Origin: Euzebya pacifica
Lineage (GTDB): Bacteria > Actinomycetota > Nitriliruptoria > Euzebyales > Euzebyaceae
Direction: 5' to 3'
DNA: 64,000 nucleotides
NCBI RefSeq assembly: GCF_003344865.1
Contig: NZ_CP031165.1
Location: forward strand, 2,857,910 to 2,921,909
Shown here piece by piece: positions 33,059 to 42,774 of the stretch (positions are counted from its first letter, which is position 1; each line of letters begins with the position of its first letter). The position numbers and the translations under genes are program-made. The notes beneath the pieces are model-generated. The model saw only the letters and a program-made list of their open reading frames with translations, was not told the origin of the DNA and ran no database searches.

Positions 33059-33433
33059 CTAGTCCAGGAGGCCGGCGGCCTGCTGCTGCGCACGGACGTA
33101 GGCGACGATGTCGGTCACGTCGTCGTCGCTGACCCCGTCGATCGGGGGCATCGGCCCGAAGCTCCAGTGGTGCGGCTGGACGCCGTTGCGGACGGCGAAG
33201 AGAAATGAGATGTCGGCGTGATGGTTGGGGAGGTAGACGGCGTCGAGGTGCGGCGGTCCTTGGTCGGTTCCGCGCAGGTCGGCGCCGTGGCACTGAGCGC
33301 AGTTGGCTTGGTACAACTCCTCACCGACGGCGACATCGGCGGTGGCCCCGTCGATCGGTCCGTCCGTTGAGGGAGTGCCGGCGCAGCCGGCGAGGAGCAC
33401 GAGCAGGGCGGCCGCCGGGAGATGTGCGCGCAT
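33059..33433 (-). CDS. Lipoprotein cytochrome c
   Basis: 124 residues. Signal peptide with LLAGC lipobox, one haem motif CAQCH in ANCAQCHGADLRGT, and a distal Met in FGPMPPIDG, as in class I cytochromes c. It would carry electrons on the outer membrane face. Start ATG 33433 (not the upstream ATGs, which precede the signal). Followed at once by the small cupredoxin gene. Confidence 0.87.
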   Translation of the reverse strand: MRAHLPAAALLVLLAGCAGTPSTDGPIDGATADVAVGEELYQANCAQCHGADLRGTDQGPPHLDAVYLPNHHADISFLFAVRNGVQPHHWSFGPMPPIDGVSDDDVTDIVAYVRAQQQAAGLLD

Positions 33434-33465
33434 ACCCCCCAAAAGGTATCGCGGAGCGTGACGTG

Positions 33466-34125
33466 TCACCATCCACGCTCCCGCCACTCGTCCAGCTTGG
33501 GCCGTTCAGCCCCCAACGTCGTGTCATCACCATGACCCGGGTAAACCCACGTCTCATCGTCTAGAATGAAGAGACGCTCGGTCACGGCCCGATACGCAGA
33601 GTCAAATTCCTCGGGACTTGTGGTCCTGCCAATCCCGCCCGGGAACAGGGTGTCGCCGGTGAAGAGGTGGCGGTCGCCCAGCAGGGCCGACGTCGACCCG
33701 GGGGTGTGGCCGGGGTTGTGGATCAGCCGCACCGACGCCTCACCGAACGTCAGCACGTCGCCGTCGTCGACATGACGGGACGCCTCGACCGGGATCATCT
33801 CGGCGTCCGCTGCGTGGTGCACCACCGCCGCGCCCGTGGCCGAGGCGACCGCCTCCAGCGCTTGCCAGTGGTCGCCATGCCCATGCGTAGTCAGGATCGT
33901 CGTCACCGTCACCCCCGCGTCGGCGATCGTGGCCAGCAGGGCCTCGGCGTCGTTGGCCGCGTCGATCAGCAGGCCCTCGCCCGCCGAGGACAGCAGGTAG
34001 GCGTTGTTGTCCATCGGGCCGACCGACTGCTTGCGGACGACCACCTCGGTGCCGTCCTCCAGGGTGACCGTTCGCTGGGCTGCCGCGCCGCCGGATTCCA
34101 CGTGACCGTTCTCGGGATACGTCAT
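33466..34125 (-). CDS. Metallo-beta-lactamase-fold hydrolase, glyoxalase II-like
   Basis: 219 residues. The binuclear metal site is in TTHGHGDHWQAL (HxHxDH), with further ligands in NPGHTPGSTS, FTGDTLF and YPGHGDD. That set is typical of glyoxalase II and related thioester hydrolases. There is no signal peptide, so it is cytoplasmic. Situated between cytochrome c and a divergently transcribed protease; role in detoxification is inference. Confidence 0.88.
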   Translation of the reverse strand: MTYPENGHVESGGAAAQRTVTLEDGTEVVVRKQSVGPMDNNAYLLSSAGEGLLIDAANDAEALLATIADAGVTVTTILTTHGHGDHWQALEAVASATGAAVVHHAADAEMIPVEASRHVDDGDVLTFGEASVRLIHNPGHTPGSTSALLGDRHLFTGDTLFPGGIGRTTSPEEFDSAYRAVTERLFILDDETWVYPGHGDDTTLGAERPKLDEWRERGW

Positions 34126-34242
34126 GGCGTCGTTCTACCCGACGCACCCACCGCAGAAATGTTCCTCGCCCGTGTTAACGAAACGACGGTTGCGCCGTCT
34201 ACCCGTCGATACGCCGCACCACCTACTCAAGGACACCTGCTC

Positions 34243-35106
34243 GTGACCGCTGCCCGCCGCTCCCTGCTCGCGCCTGCCCTGGCGACCCTCGTCGTCCTGC
34301 TGCTGACCCTCGCCTCGACCCCGGCCACCGCCGACCCCCAGTGGGCATCCGTGGACGACGCCACCATCCACCCCGGGGTGCAGATGTACACCGACGGCGC
34401 CCAGTGCACCGCCAACTTCATCTTCTACTCCACCGATGCCCAGACCGGTGACGTGGCCGACATGTACATCGGCTACGCCGCCCACTGTGCGGGCCTCGGC
34501 AGCCAGACAGACACCAACGGGTGCACCACCCAGTCCCTGGCCTACGGCACCGAGGTCGACATCGCCGGCGCAAGCCAGCCCGGCACCCTCGCCTACTCGT
34601 CGTGGCAGGCCATGCAGGACGCCAACGAGACCGACGCCAACGCCTGCGCCGGCAACGACTTCGCCCTGGTCCTGATCGACCCGGCCGACCACGACAAGGT
34701 CAACCCCTCCATCCCGTTCTGGGGCGGTCCGCAGGGCATCAACACCGATGGCGTCTCCCTCGGTGAGCGCATCTTCTCCTACGGCAACTCCAGCCTTCGT
34801 CCCACCGACTCGATCCTCTCCCGCAAGGAGGGCTACGCCGTCCAGACCGGATCCGGCGGCTGGCTGCACACCGTCTACACCACCAGCCCCGGCATCCCCG
34901 GTGACTCCGGCTCCGCCTACCTCGACAGCGAGGGTCGCGCCCTCGGCGTCGTCTCCACCCTGGCCCTGGCCCCCCTGGCCCTGTCCAACAACGTCAGCGA
35001 CCTGAACAAGGCGCTGGACTACGCGATCACCAACGGCGGCCTCGACATCCAGCTGGCCGAGGGGACCGAGGTGTTCGCCCCCGGTCTCGGCACGATGCTC
35101 GGCTGA
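34243..35106 (+). CDS. Secreted trypsin-like serine protease
   Basis: 287 residues with a signal peptide (SLLAPALATLVVLLLTLASTPATA). The S1 triad is visible: His in GYAAHCAGL, Asp in GNDFALVLID and Ser in PGDSGSAYLD; pairs of Cys (QCTANF/AHCAG and GCTTQ/ACAGN) should form disulphides. GTG 34243 is chosen because AAGGA lies 9 bases upstream and the signal peptide starts there; an upstream ATG near 34159 lacks a signal. It lacks a long propeptide. Confidence 0.83.
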   Translation: MTAARRSLLAPALATLVVLLLTLASTPATADPQWASVDDATIHPGVQMYTDGAQCTANFIFYSTDAQTGDVADMYIGYAAHCAGLGSQTDTNGCTTQSLAYGTEVDIAGASQPGTLAYSSWQAMQDANETDANACAGNDFALVLIDPADHDKVNPSIPFWGGPQGINTDGVSLGERIFSYGNSSLRPTDSILSRKEGYAVQTGSGGWLHTVYTTSPGIPGDSGSAYLDSEGRALGVVSTLALAPLALSNNVSDLNKALDYAITNGGLDIQLAEGTEVFAPGLGTMLG

Positions 35107-35126
35107 TCCGCCTCAGCACGACATCA

Positions 35127-35166
35127 CGCCGCAGGGCCGACCCGGGGAGGGGAGGCCCTGCTGGCG
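35127..35166. terminator. Hairpin terminator after the protease
   Basis: GCAGGGCC (35131-35138) pairs with GGCCCTGC (35154-35161), extended by CGCC/GGCG with one bulge. GC-rich stem without U-tract, 25 bp after the protease stop and before the uvrA promoter. Confidence 0.6.
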
Positions 35167-35181
35167 TTTCGGGACCCAACT

Positions 35182-35195
35182 CGTACACTCGTTCG
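35182..35195 (+). promoter_or_regulatory. LexA (SOS) box upstream of uvrA
   Basis: CGTACACTCGTTCG fits the Gram-positive/actinobacterial LexA consensus CGAAC-N4-GTTCG with one mismatch (T for A). It lies 76 bp before the uvrA GTG, the usual promoter distance, and predicts DNA-damage induction of uvrA. Confidence 0.72.
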
Positions 35196-35270
35196 AGTGA
35201 CACCTGCACCATTCCGGCACGAGGATTGCCATGTGGCTCCCGTTGCCGCCACGGGTAGGTTGGGCAAGCC

Positions 35271-38141
35271 GTGACTTCAGCCCGCCCCAGCCCCGTTTCC
35301 GCCCCAGCTGACACGCTCCGCATCGCCGGCGCCCGAGAGCACAACCTCAAGGACGTCGACCTGGAGCTTCCCCGTGATGCCCTGATCGTGTTCAGCGGTC
35401 TGTCGGGCTCCGGCAAGTCGAGCCTCGCCTTCGACACGATCTACGCCGAGGGACAACGTCGCTACGTCGAGTCGCTGTCCGCCTACGCCCGCCAGTTCCT
35501 GGGGCAGATGGACAAGCCGGACGTCGACTTCATCGAGGGCCTCTCCCCGGCGATCTCGATCGACCAGAAGACGACCTCGAAGAACCCCCGGTCGACCGTC
35601 GGCACGATCACGGAGGTCTACGACTACCTCCGCCTGCTGTTCGCGCGCATCGGCAAGCCGCACTGCCCCAGGTGCGGCCGACCGATCACCCGGCAGTCCG
35701 CCGAGCAGATCGTCGACCAGCTCGAGGCGATGCCCGAGGGCGAACGGTTCATGGTCCTGGCCCCGGTGGTCCGCGGCCGCAAGGGCAACTACTCCACGCT
35801 GATGAAGGAGCTGTCGGCCAAGGGCTTCGCCCGTGGCCGCGTCAACGGCGAGATCGTCGACCTGGCCGACCCACCGGACCTCGAGCGCTACGAGCAGCAC
35901 GACATCGAGGTGGTCGTCGACCGGCTCGTCGCCAAGGGCAGCGAGAACCGGCGCCGCCTGACCGACTCCGTCGAGCAGGCGCTGGACCTGGCCGAGGGCG
36001 TGGTCGCGGTGCTCACGGTCCCGAAGGAGGGCGAGGGGGAGCACACGATCTACTCCGAGCACCTCGCCTGCCCCTACGACGGCCTCAGCTTCGACAAGCT
36101 CGAACCGCGGTCGTTCTCCTTCAACACCCCTTATGGCGCCTGCACGGCCTGTGACGGCTTGGGCATCCGCAAGGAGGTCGACCCCGAGCTGGTCATCGCC
36201 GGTGAGGACATCTCCATCGCCGACGGGGTCCTCATCCCGTTCTCCACCGGACCGCAGCAGCGCTACTTCGCCCAGGTCCTGACCGCCGTCGGCGAGGTCA
36301 AGGGCTTCGACGTCACCACCCCGTGGAAGAAGCTCAAGGCGCAGCACAAGCGGGTGCTGCTGCACGGCATGGACAAGAAGGTCCACGTCTCCTACAAGAA
36401 CCGCTACGGCCGCCAGCGCAGCTACAACGCCCAGTTCGAGGGTGCGATCCCGTGGCTGCAGCGCAAGTACCTCGAGACCGACTCCGACTACCAGCGGGAC
36501 AAGATCGAGGAGTTCATGCGGGAGGTGCCCTGCCCCACCTGCAGCGGTGCCCGCCTGCGTCCCCTTCCGCTGCACGTCCTCATCGACGGCAAGTCGATCG
36601 CCGACGTGTCGGCCCAGTCGATCCTGGAGTCCGAGGCGTTCTTCGCTGGCCTCGAGCTCGACGCCCGCGACTCGATGATCGCCGCACCCGTGCTCAAGGA
36701 GATCCAGGAGCGCCTGCGGTTCCTCCTCGACGTCGGCCTGGACTACCTGACCCTCAGCCGTGCGGCGGGCACCCTCGCCGGCGGCGAGGCCCAGCGCATC
36801 CGCCTGGCCACGCAGATCGGTTCCGGCCTGGTCGGCTGCCTCTACGTCCTCGACGAACCCTCCATCGGGCTGCACCAGCGCGACAACGAGCGGCTGATCG
36901 AGACGTTGATCCGGCTCAGGGACCTCGGCAACACCGTGCTCGTCGTCGAACACGACCGCGCGACCATGGAGGCCGCCGACCACGTGGTCGAGATCGGCCC
37001 CGGTGCGGGGGAGCACGGCGGCGAGATCGTCCACACCGGCACGCTCAAGGGGCTGATGGACAACGAGAAGTCCATCACCGGTGCCTACCTGTCCGGCAGG
37101 CGTCGCATCGAGATCCCCGAGACCCGACGCAAGCCGAGGAAGGGCCACCACCTGACGGTGCGGGGTGCCCGCGAGCACAACCTGCAGAACGTTTCGGTCA
37201 AGTTCCCGCTCGGCGTGTTCACGGCCGTCACCGGCGTGTCCGGCAGCGGCAAGTCCACCCTGGTCAACGACATCCTCAAGCGCTCGCTCATGCGGCACGT
37301 GTACGGCTCCCGTGTCGTCCCCGGCGCCCATCGCGGCATCGACGGCCTCGAGCAGGTCGACAAGATCGTCGGCATCGACCAGTCGCCCATCGGGCGGACC
37401 CCACGGTCCAACCCGGCCACCTACACCGGTGTCTTCGACCACATCCGCAAGCTCTTCGCCGCCACCCAGGAGGCCAAGGTCCGCGGCTACCAGCCGGGAC
37501 GCTTCTCCTTCAACGTCAAGGGTGGCCGCTGCGAGAACTGCAAGGGCGACGGCACGATCAAGATCGACATGCAGTTCCTGCCCGACATCTACGTGCCGTG
37601 CGAGGTCTGCAAGGGAGCGCGCTACAACCGCGAGACGCTGCAGGTGCACTACAAGGGCAAGACGATCGCCGACGTCCTCGACATGCCGATCGAGGAAGCC
37701 CTCGGCTTCTTCTCCAACCTGACCGCCATCGCCTCGCACATGCAGACGCTGGTCGACGTCGGCCTCGGCTACGTCCGGCTGGGCCAGGCCGCCACGACCC
37801 TGTCGGGCGGCGAGGCACAGCGCGTCAAGCTGGCGTCGGAGCTGCGCAAGCGCTCGACGGGCCAGACCGTCTACATCCTCGACGAGCCGACGACCGGCCT
37901 GCACTTCGAGGACGTGCGTCGCCTGCTCGACGTCCTGCACCGCCTGGTCGACAAGGGCAACACCGTCATCGTCATCGAGCACGACCTCGAGGTCGTCAAG
38001 ACGGCCGACTGGATCATCGATCTCGGTCCCGAGGGCGGGTCCGGTGGCGGCACCATCGTCGGTGAGGGTGCGCCCGAGAAGATCGTGGAGACCCCCAACA
38101 GCTACACCGGCAAGTTCTTGGCACCGCTGCTCCAGGGCTGA
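35271..38141 (+). CDS. uvrA: Excinuclease ABC subunit A
   Basis: Nucleotide-excision-repair damage sensor, 956 residues, normal length. Two ABC ATPase modules: Walker [17 protein letters not shown] and [16 protein letters not shown], signatures [18 protein letters not shown] and [16 protein letters not shown], Walker [13 protein letters not shown] and [12 protein letters not shown]. Zinc-finger cysteines appear in [14 protein letters not shown]...CTACDG and CENCKGDG...[12 protein letters not shown] 35271 is accepted; its RBS is weak. A LexA box precedes it. uvrC is 14.5 kb downstream. Confidence 0.97.
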   Translation: MTSARPSPVSAPADTLRIAGAREHNLKDVDLELPRDALIVFSGLSGSGKSSLAFDTIYAEGQRRYVESLSAYARQFLGQMDKPDVDFIEGLSPAISIDQKTTSKNPRSTVGTITEVYDYLRLLFARIGKPHCPRCGRPITRQSAEQIVDQLEAMPEGERFMVLAPVVRGRKGNYSTLMKELSAKGFARGRVNGEIVDLADPPDLERYEQHDIEVVVDRLVAKGSENRRRLTDSVEQALDLAEGVVAVLTVPKEGEGEHTIYSEHLACPYDGLSFDKLEPRSFSFNTPYGACTACDGLGIRKEVDPELVIAGEDISIADGVLIPFSTGPQQRYFAQVLTAVGEVKGFDVTTPWKKLKAQHKRVLLHGMDKKVHVSYKNRYGRQRSYNAQFEGAIPWLQRKYLETDSDYQRDKIEEFMREVPCPTCSGARLRPLPLHVLIDGKSIADVSAQSILESEAFFAGLELDARDSMIAAPVLKEIQERLRFLLDVGLDYLTLSRAAGTLAGGEAQRIRLATQIGSGLVGCLYVLDEPSIGLHQRDNERLIETLIRLRDLGNTVLVVEHDRATMEAADHVVEIGPGAGEHGGEIVHTGTLKGLMDNEKSITGAYLSGRRRIEIPETRRKPRKGHHLTVRGAREHNLQNVSVKFPLGVFTAVTGVSGSGKSTLVNDILKRSLMRHVYGSRVVPGAHRGIDGLEQVDKIVGIDQSPIGRTPRSNPATYTGVFDHIRKLFAATQEAKVRGYQPGRFSFNVKGGRCENCKGDGTIKIDMQFLPDIYVPCEVCKGARYNRETLQVHYKGKTIADVLDMPIEEALGFFSNLTAIASHMQTLVDVGLGYVRLGQAATTLSGGEAQRVKLASELRKRSTGQTVYILDEPTTGLHFEDVRRLLDVLHRLVDKGNTVIVIEHDLEVVKTADWIIDLGPEGGSGGGTIVGEGAPEKIVETPNSYTGKFLAPLLQG

Positions 38142-38162
38142 TCGGCAGCGGTCCGGGGCGTG

Positions 38163-38789
38163 TCAGTCCTCGTCGGCGAAGCCCGCTTCGCCGATGAGGG
38201 GCACGAAGCGGACCTGCATCAGCTGTTCTGGCCCGACCGACTCGGTTCCCCGCCGGATCCAGCGCTGCAGGCTCGACCGGTTGGGTGGTCCCACGGGGAT
38301 CACCAGGCGTCCCCCGTCGGCAAGCTGCGCCAGGAGTGCCGGGGGCACCTGCGGTCCGGTCGCGCCGACCGTGATCGCGTCGTAGGGGGCGAGGTCCGGC
38401 CAGCCGAGCGTGCCGTCACCGACGACCAGCACGACGTTGTCGAGGCCGCCCAGTGCAGCCGTCGCCGAATCGACCAACGACGGGTGGCGGTCGATGGACA
38501 CCACCGACCGCGCCAGCCGCGACAGGATCGCCGTCTGGTAGCCCGAGCCGGTCCCCACCTCCAGCACCGTCTCGTCGCCGGTCAGGTGCAGCGCCTGCAC
38601 CATCCGGGCGATCAACGACGGCTGGCTGGTCGTCTGGCCGTCCCCGATCGGCAACGGCGCGTCGCGGGTGGCGGACGGCTTCTGGGCGCTCGGGAGGAAG
38701 GCCGTTCGATCGACGGCCCGGACGGCATCGAGGACCCGTTCGTCCTCCACACCAGCCTGGCGACAGGCGTGGACGAGCGAGGCGGTCAC
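38163..38789 (-). CDS. pcm: Protein-L-isoaspartate O-methyltransferase
   Basis: 208 residues; repairs isoaspartyl residues in aged proteins using SAM. The family SAM motif VLEVGTGSGYQTAILSRLA is intact, with the substrate-side segment IGDGQTTSQPSLIARMVQAL and the C-terminal DGGRLVIPVG. GTG 38789 has AAGGAG upstream; the longer upstream frame is noise. Convergent with uvrA, 21 bp apart. Confidence 0.92.
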   Translation of the reverse strand: MTASLVHACRQAGVEDERVLDAVRAVDRTAFLPSAQKPSATRDAPLPIGDGQTTSQPSLIARMVQALHLTGDETVLEVGTGSGYQTAILSRLARSVVSIDRHPSLVDSATAALGGLDNVVLVVGDGTLGWPDLAPYDAITVGATGPQVPPALLAQLADGGRLVIPVGPPNRSSLQRWIRRGTESVGPEQLMQVRFVPLIGEAGFADED

Positions 38790-38990
38790 GACGGCTCCTT
38801 CCGGTTGGCGTGTCGACCACGACCATAGGTGGACCAACGGCGTTCGTGCGGCGCGCGCCGAAGCCTGAACGAGCTTCAGTATGTCTGGACGGGATGATGA
38901 TCGCGGGCGTACGGTGGCGCTGGAGGGTCGATTCGTGGCCCCCGCGCGCCACCCTCCCGTCCCATCGTCCGGCAAGAGGAGGATCCCGAC

Positions 38991-39467
38991 ATGAACGCTC
39001 GACCCGGTGGCCGGATCTGCGTGAACTCGTCCAGCCCGTCCGCACCGCCACGGATGGGAACCGTGCTGGACGTCAAGCCCGGGGTGACCTCGCCCTTGTA
39101 CCGGGTGGCGTGGGACGACGGGAGCGAGACCACCCTCGTCCCCAGCATGGGCGCGGCGGTCGTCACCGCCGACCATGCCCACCACGACGAGGTGCCCGAG
39201 GCGACCTTCGGGTGCCGCATCGACGTGACCATGCGGGAGAAGGACGGCGAGTGCCTGGCGGTAGCCACCCTCGTCACCCCGCGGGGGTCGTTCAGCGGCG
39301 AGGGTGAGTCCCACCGCCACCCCGACGACACCGACGTCCCGATGATCGGTGAGGAGCTGGCGATGGGGCGTGCGCTGAAGCACCTCGGCAGGAACCTCAC
39401 CGCGGCAGCCATGGAAGCCATCGAGGACCACGAGTCGCGGCCCATCCACCTCCTCAACCCCATCTGA
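38991..39467 (+). CDS. DUF1918-DUF1876 protein
   Basis: 158 residues with two domains known in actinobacteria: DUF1918 (about 1-60; GRICVNSSS, RMGTVLDV, YRVAWDDGSETTLVPS), a small beta barrel, and DUF1876 (about 72-150; VTMREKDGECLAVATLVT, MGRALKHLGRNLTAAAM), a compact alpha/beta domain. Neither has an established function. A strong GAGGAGG site precedes ATG 38991, and TACGGT at about 38917 could be its -10. Stands alone between pcm and the FAD oxidase. Confidence 0.83.
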   Translation: MNARPGGRICVNSSSPSAPPRMGTVLDVKPGVTSPLYRVAWDDGSETTLVPSMGAAVVTADHAHHDEVPEATFGCRIDVTMREKDGECLAVATLVTPRGSFSGEGESHRHPDDTDVPMIGEELAMGRALKHLGRNLTAAAMEAIEDHESRPIHLLNPI

Positions 39468-39604
39468 GGAACGCCGGACGACGACCCGCCCCGGCCAGCC
39501 GACCGGGCGGCTCGGCATGCGCGTGTGCCTAGGCTCTGTGCAGCCATGCCCTCCCTCCGTTCCCCGATCGCCACCCCCCACCACGTCCGCCGACGGGGGG
39601 CCTC

Positions 39605-40975
39605 GTGACGGCGTCGACGGAGGTGCTGGTCGTCGGTGGGGGACCAGCTGGGCTGGCTGCCGCCTTCCTGGCCGCCCGCGAAGGACACCGTGTCGTGCTC
39701 CTCGAGGCCGGGCACCGAGTGGGGGGCATGGCGGCCAGCGTCGACATCGCAGGGCAACGGGTCGACCTCGGCAGCCACCGCCTGCACCCTGCCGCGTCGC
39801 CCGGGTCGATGGGACTGCTCCGCGAGCTGCTGGGCGATGACCTCCAGGAGCGCCAGCGCCGCGGACGCCTCCGGCTGCAGCAGCGTTGGGTGAAGTTCCC
39901 CCTCCAGCCGCCGGACCTCGCCCGCAGCCTGCCACCGAGGACAGCGGCATCGATCGGCACCGACCTGCTGACCGGCGCGATGCGGCGCGAGCGACCCGCC
40001 AGGGACACCTACGCCGACGTCGTCAGGGCGAGGCTCGGCCCGACCGTCCTCCGGGACTTCCACGGGCCGTACGCCCGCAAGCTCTGGGGTGTCGAACCCG
40101 AGACGCTGGCCGGTGAGCTGGCCCGGCGACGCATCGCCCTGACCGGGCTCGGCGACGTGGTGGCCAAGCTGCGTCGGACGGCGACGCCGACCGGGCGACG
40201 GTTCCTGTATCCGCGGTTGGGCTACGGCCAGATCGTCGATCGCCTGGCCGAGGAAGCGGCCCGCAGCGGCGCCGACGTGCGGATCGGCAGCCGCCCCGTG
40301 GCCGTGGTGCCCGGCAAGGACGGCGTCGAGGCGACGCTGGCCGACGGGACCTGCATCCGTGCCGGCCGGGTGCTGTGGACTGCCCCGCCGACGGCGCTGG
40401 CGGCCGCCACCGGGCTGCCGGAGGTGCCACTGGCGCACCGCGGTGTCGCGCTGGTCTACCTGGTGGTCGAGGCGGACCGGTGGCTGGACTGGGACGCCCA
40501 CTACGTGCCGACGCCCGAGGTGGGTTTCGTCAGGCTCTCGGAGCCGAAGAACTACCGCGACGGCCCTGATCCCGACGGGGTCACGGTGCTGTGCGCCGAG
40601 GTGCCCTGCACGGCCGGCGACGAGACCTGGTCGGCCAGCGACGACGAGTTGGGCGCCATGGTGCTCGACGGCATGGCCCGGCTGGACCTGCCGCTGCCGC
40701 ACGTCGCCGCGGTCGAGGTCATCCGCCTGCCGAACGTCTACCCCCTGCTCACCGTCGACGGAATCCAGGAGGTCGCCGCCGCACAACGCCGGACCGAACG
40801 GCTCGACGGGATCACCGTCCTGGGCCGACAGGGCCTCGGCGTGGCCGACAACCTGCACCACGTCCTGGACATGTCGCGGGCCGCTGTCGCGTGCCTGCGC
40901 CCGGACGGCGGCTGGGACGCGCGTCGGTGGGCCCGTGCCCGGGCGGGGTTCGACGACCACGTCGTGGAGGACTGA
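39605..40975 (+). CDS. FAD-dependent amine-oxidase/protoporphyrinogen-oxidase-like protein
   Basis: 456 residues. N-terminal dinucleotide fold EVLVVGGGPAGLAAAFLAAR and VVLLEAGHRVGGMA, then LGSHRLHP, and a C-terminal FAD motif around GQGLGVADNLHHVLDMS. Architecture resembles the flavin amine oxidase / UDP-galactopyranose mutase / protoporphyrinogen oxidase superfamily; no residue set fixes the substrate. GTG 39605 with a G-rich RBS. A TAGGCT hexamer at 39530-39535 may be the -10 of its promoter. Confidence 0.75.
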   Translation: MTASTEVLVVGGGPAGLAAAFLAAREGHRVVLLEAGHRVGGMAASVDIAGQRVDLGSHRLHPAASPGSMGLLRELLGDDLQERQRRGRLRLQQRWVKFPLQPPDLARSLPPRTAASIGTDLLTGAMRRERPARDTYADVVRARLGPTVLRDFHGPYARKLWGVEPETLAGELARRRIALTGLGDVVAKLRRTATPTGRRFLYPRLGYGQIVDRLAEEAARSGADVRIGSRPVAVVPGKDGVEATLADGTCIRAGRVLWTAPPTALAAATGLPEVPLAHRGVALVYLVVEADRWLDWDAHYVPTPEVGFVRLSEPKNYRDGPDPDGVTVLCAEVPCTAGDETWSASDDELGAMVLDGMARLDLPLPHVAAVEVIRLPNVYPLLTVDGIQEVAAAQRRTERLDGITVLGRQGLGVADNLHHVLDMSRAAVACLRPDGGWDARRWARARAGFDDHVVED

Positions 40976-41056
40976 GCGCCCACAGGACTGTTCACTTACG
41001 GCACTGCACACAGCAGGACGGGCCGCCCGAGGTGGGCGACCCGTCGGTTGCTTGGT

Positions 41057-41074
41057 ACGTGACCGCTGTCACGT
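41057..41074. terminator. Perfect hairpin between convergent genes
   Basis: ACGTGAC-CGCT-GTCACGT, seven-base stem and four-base loop, between the stops of the FAD oxidase and the CWB2 protein. Another GC hairpin (GGGcc-GCCC/GGGC-gaCCC) lies about 20 bases upstream. Likely bidirectional terminator. Confidence 0.6.
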
Positions 41075-41099
41075 GGGGGGTGGGGTCAACCAGGTGGGA

Positions 41100-42677
41100 T
41101 CAGGTCCACTCGGCCTTGCCCACGCCGTACTTCTCCACGGGGGTGCCGTTGGCGTCGAGGTCCAGCGCACCGTTGCCGTTGCCGTCCACGACGACCAGCA
41201 CGGTGCAGTCCGGGGACTGCGAGGCAAGGCGAACGTCGATGTCGCCGTCCTCGTCGACCTCGGCCAGGAAGATGGCGCTGTCGTCCACGTCCACACCGTT
41301 GACCTGCGCGATGCGAGCCTGGCCGGTGTCGGTCGTGGCGAACCCGTCGGCATCGCCGTCGTTGTCGGCGTCGACGAACGTGTCGACGTCCGAGCCGGTC
41401 ACGTCGGCGTTCTCGCACGGGAAGAGCACGAGGTCCAGCGGACCGTCGATCGGCTCTCCGTCGTAGCGGCGGGCCATCGTGAAGTCGTGCACGCCCGGGG
41501 CCTCGGTGCTGAGGGCCTGCTGCGGCGTGACCGTGTAGGTCTGCGTCACGGCCGGGGTGTCGTCACCCCCGTCGCCGTTGTCGGCGCAGGACTCGGCGAG
41601 CCCTTCGGCACCGTTGGCGACATCGACGGACACGGCTTCGGGGCCACCAACGATCTGCAGGACCTCGAGGGTCGGGCAGCTTTCGGTGAACCACGAGCCG
41701 GCCTGTTCGCCGAGCAGGTCGCGGTTGGCGGTCAGCAGGATGGGCGCCTCGAGCTGGCCGGACAGCTGTCCAGCGGTCACGGCATCGGGGAAGGCATCGC
41801 CTGCGGCAAGGATGGCGGTGGTGTCCTCGAACCAGCCGGCGTCGAGGAACCAGTCGGCCACGATCGCGGCGGTGTCGGTACGGTTGATGCCACCCAAGCG
41901 GGTCGTCAGGCGGCCGTCGCGTTCGATCTCGTCGAGGACGTCATCGCTGATGGCGTCGGGGCCACCGATGGCGATCACGTGTTCGGGATCGAGGTCGACG
42001 AGCGCATCCCGGGTTGCCTCGGGAAGACTGGTCGGGTCGGTCAGCAGCAGCGGGATGGCGCCGTCGTTGGCGGGACCGCTGATGGAGAGGGCGTCGGGGA
42101 AGTCGGTGCCGCTTGCGAGCACGACGGTGGGCAGGTCCTCTGCCCCGAGCTCGGGCAGGCCACCGGCGATGGAGCGGGTGGTCTGGGCGATGTTCGCCGC
42201 GGACTCGTAGGGGTCGTCGTCGCCGACGCGGGTGACGGCGTAGTCCTCGGCGAGCTCGTCCTCGACGTCGCTGGTGATGGCCGCAGGGCCGCCCAGCAGG
42301 GTCACGCGCTCCGCGGCCATGGTCCGCAGGGCGTCAGCGGTGGTGTCGGCGAGGAAGTCCGGCGGGGTCAGCAGCATGGGTGCATCGAGCGCACCGGCAA
42401 GCGCGGCCCCCGCAAGGGTGTGGGTGAAGTCATCGGACGGACCGACGACGACTTCGTCGCTGCCCTCGGGATAGGCACGTTCGGCAGTGGCGACGGCGGT
42501 CTCGAGCCGGGTGGGTCCCTCGGCACGGGCCGGCTGCACGTCCTCGACGGCCGAGGCGATCGGGGCGACGACGAGGCTGGCCGCGGCCAACGCGAGGATC
42601 GCGAGGACGACCACCAACGACGCGCGGACTCCGCTGCGCATCGGACGGTGCGAAAGGTGTTCGGTCAGGGTGTTCAA
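41100..42677 (-). CDS. Secreted protein with cell-wall-binding repeats 2 (CWB2)
   Basis: 525 residues. Signal peptide (LVVVLAILALAAASLVVAPIASA), then three CWB2-type repeats of about 95 residues (landmarks VVVGPSDDFTHTLAG/VTLLGGPAAITSDVEDEL; VVLASGTDFPDALSIS/VIAIGGPDAISDDVLDEI; AILAAGDAFPDAVTAG/LQIVGGPEAVSVDVAN), and a C-terminal domain of Asp-rich strands. CWB2 repeats bind anionic wall polymers in other Gram-positives. TTG 42677 is chosen because GAGGAG lies 7 bases upstream; other candidates (42692, 42641) are poorer. Stands alone. Confidence 0.85.
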   Translation of the reverse strand: MNTLTEHLSHRPMRSGVRASLVVVLAILALAAASLVVAPIASAVEDVQPARAEGPTRLETAVATAERAYPEGSDEVVVGPSDDFTHTLAGAALAGALDAPMLLTPPDFLADTTADALRTMAAERVTLLGGPAAITSDVEDELAEDYAVTRVGDDDPYESAANIAQTTRSIAGGLPELGAEDLPTVVLASGTDFPDALSISGPANDGAIPLLLTDPTSLPEATRDALVDLDPEHVIAIGGPDAISDDVLDEIERDGRLTTRLGGINRTDTAAIVADWFLDAGWFEDTTAILAAGDAFPDAVTAGQLSGQLEAPILLTANRDLLGEQAGSWFTESCPTLEVLQIVGGPEAVSVDVANGAEGLAESCADNGDGGDDTPAVTQTYTVTPQQALSTEAPGVHDFTMARRYDGEPIDGPLDLVLFPCENADVTGSDVDTFVDADNDGDADGFATTDTGQARIAQVNGVDVDDSAIFLAEVDEDGDIDVRLASQSPDCTVLVVVDGNGNGALDLDANGTPVEKYGVGKAEWT

Positions 42678-42774
42678 CGTGTCACTCCTCACTGGATCGC
42701 GTGAAGTGGCTGTACTCGAACGCCTACCCGGGACCCCCGGGGGACCGAAACATCGCGCTGGCCGACCAGGCCGA

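Noticed and set aside
35277-37982. A 901-codon open frame on the minus strand
   Set aside because: It is exactly antisense to uvrA, with low-complexity Asp/Val/Leu/Gly composition typical of the shadow frame of GC-rich genes.
39546-39608. 20-codon ORF overlapping the FAD oxidase start by four bases, after TAGGCT
   Set aside because: Possible leader peptide, but no RBS, no regulatory codon run and no attenuator stem was visible.
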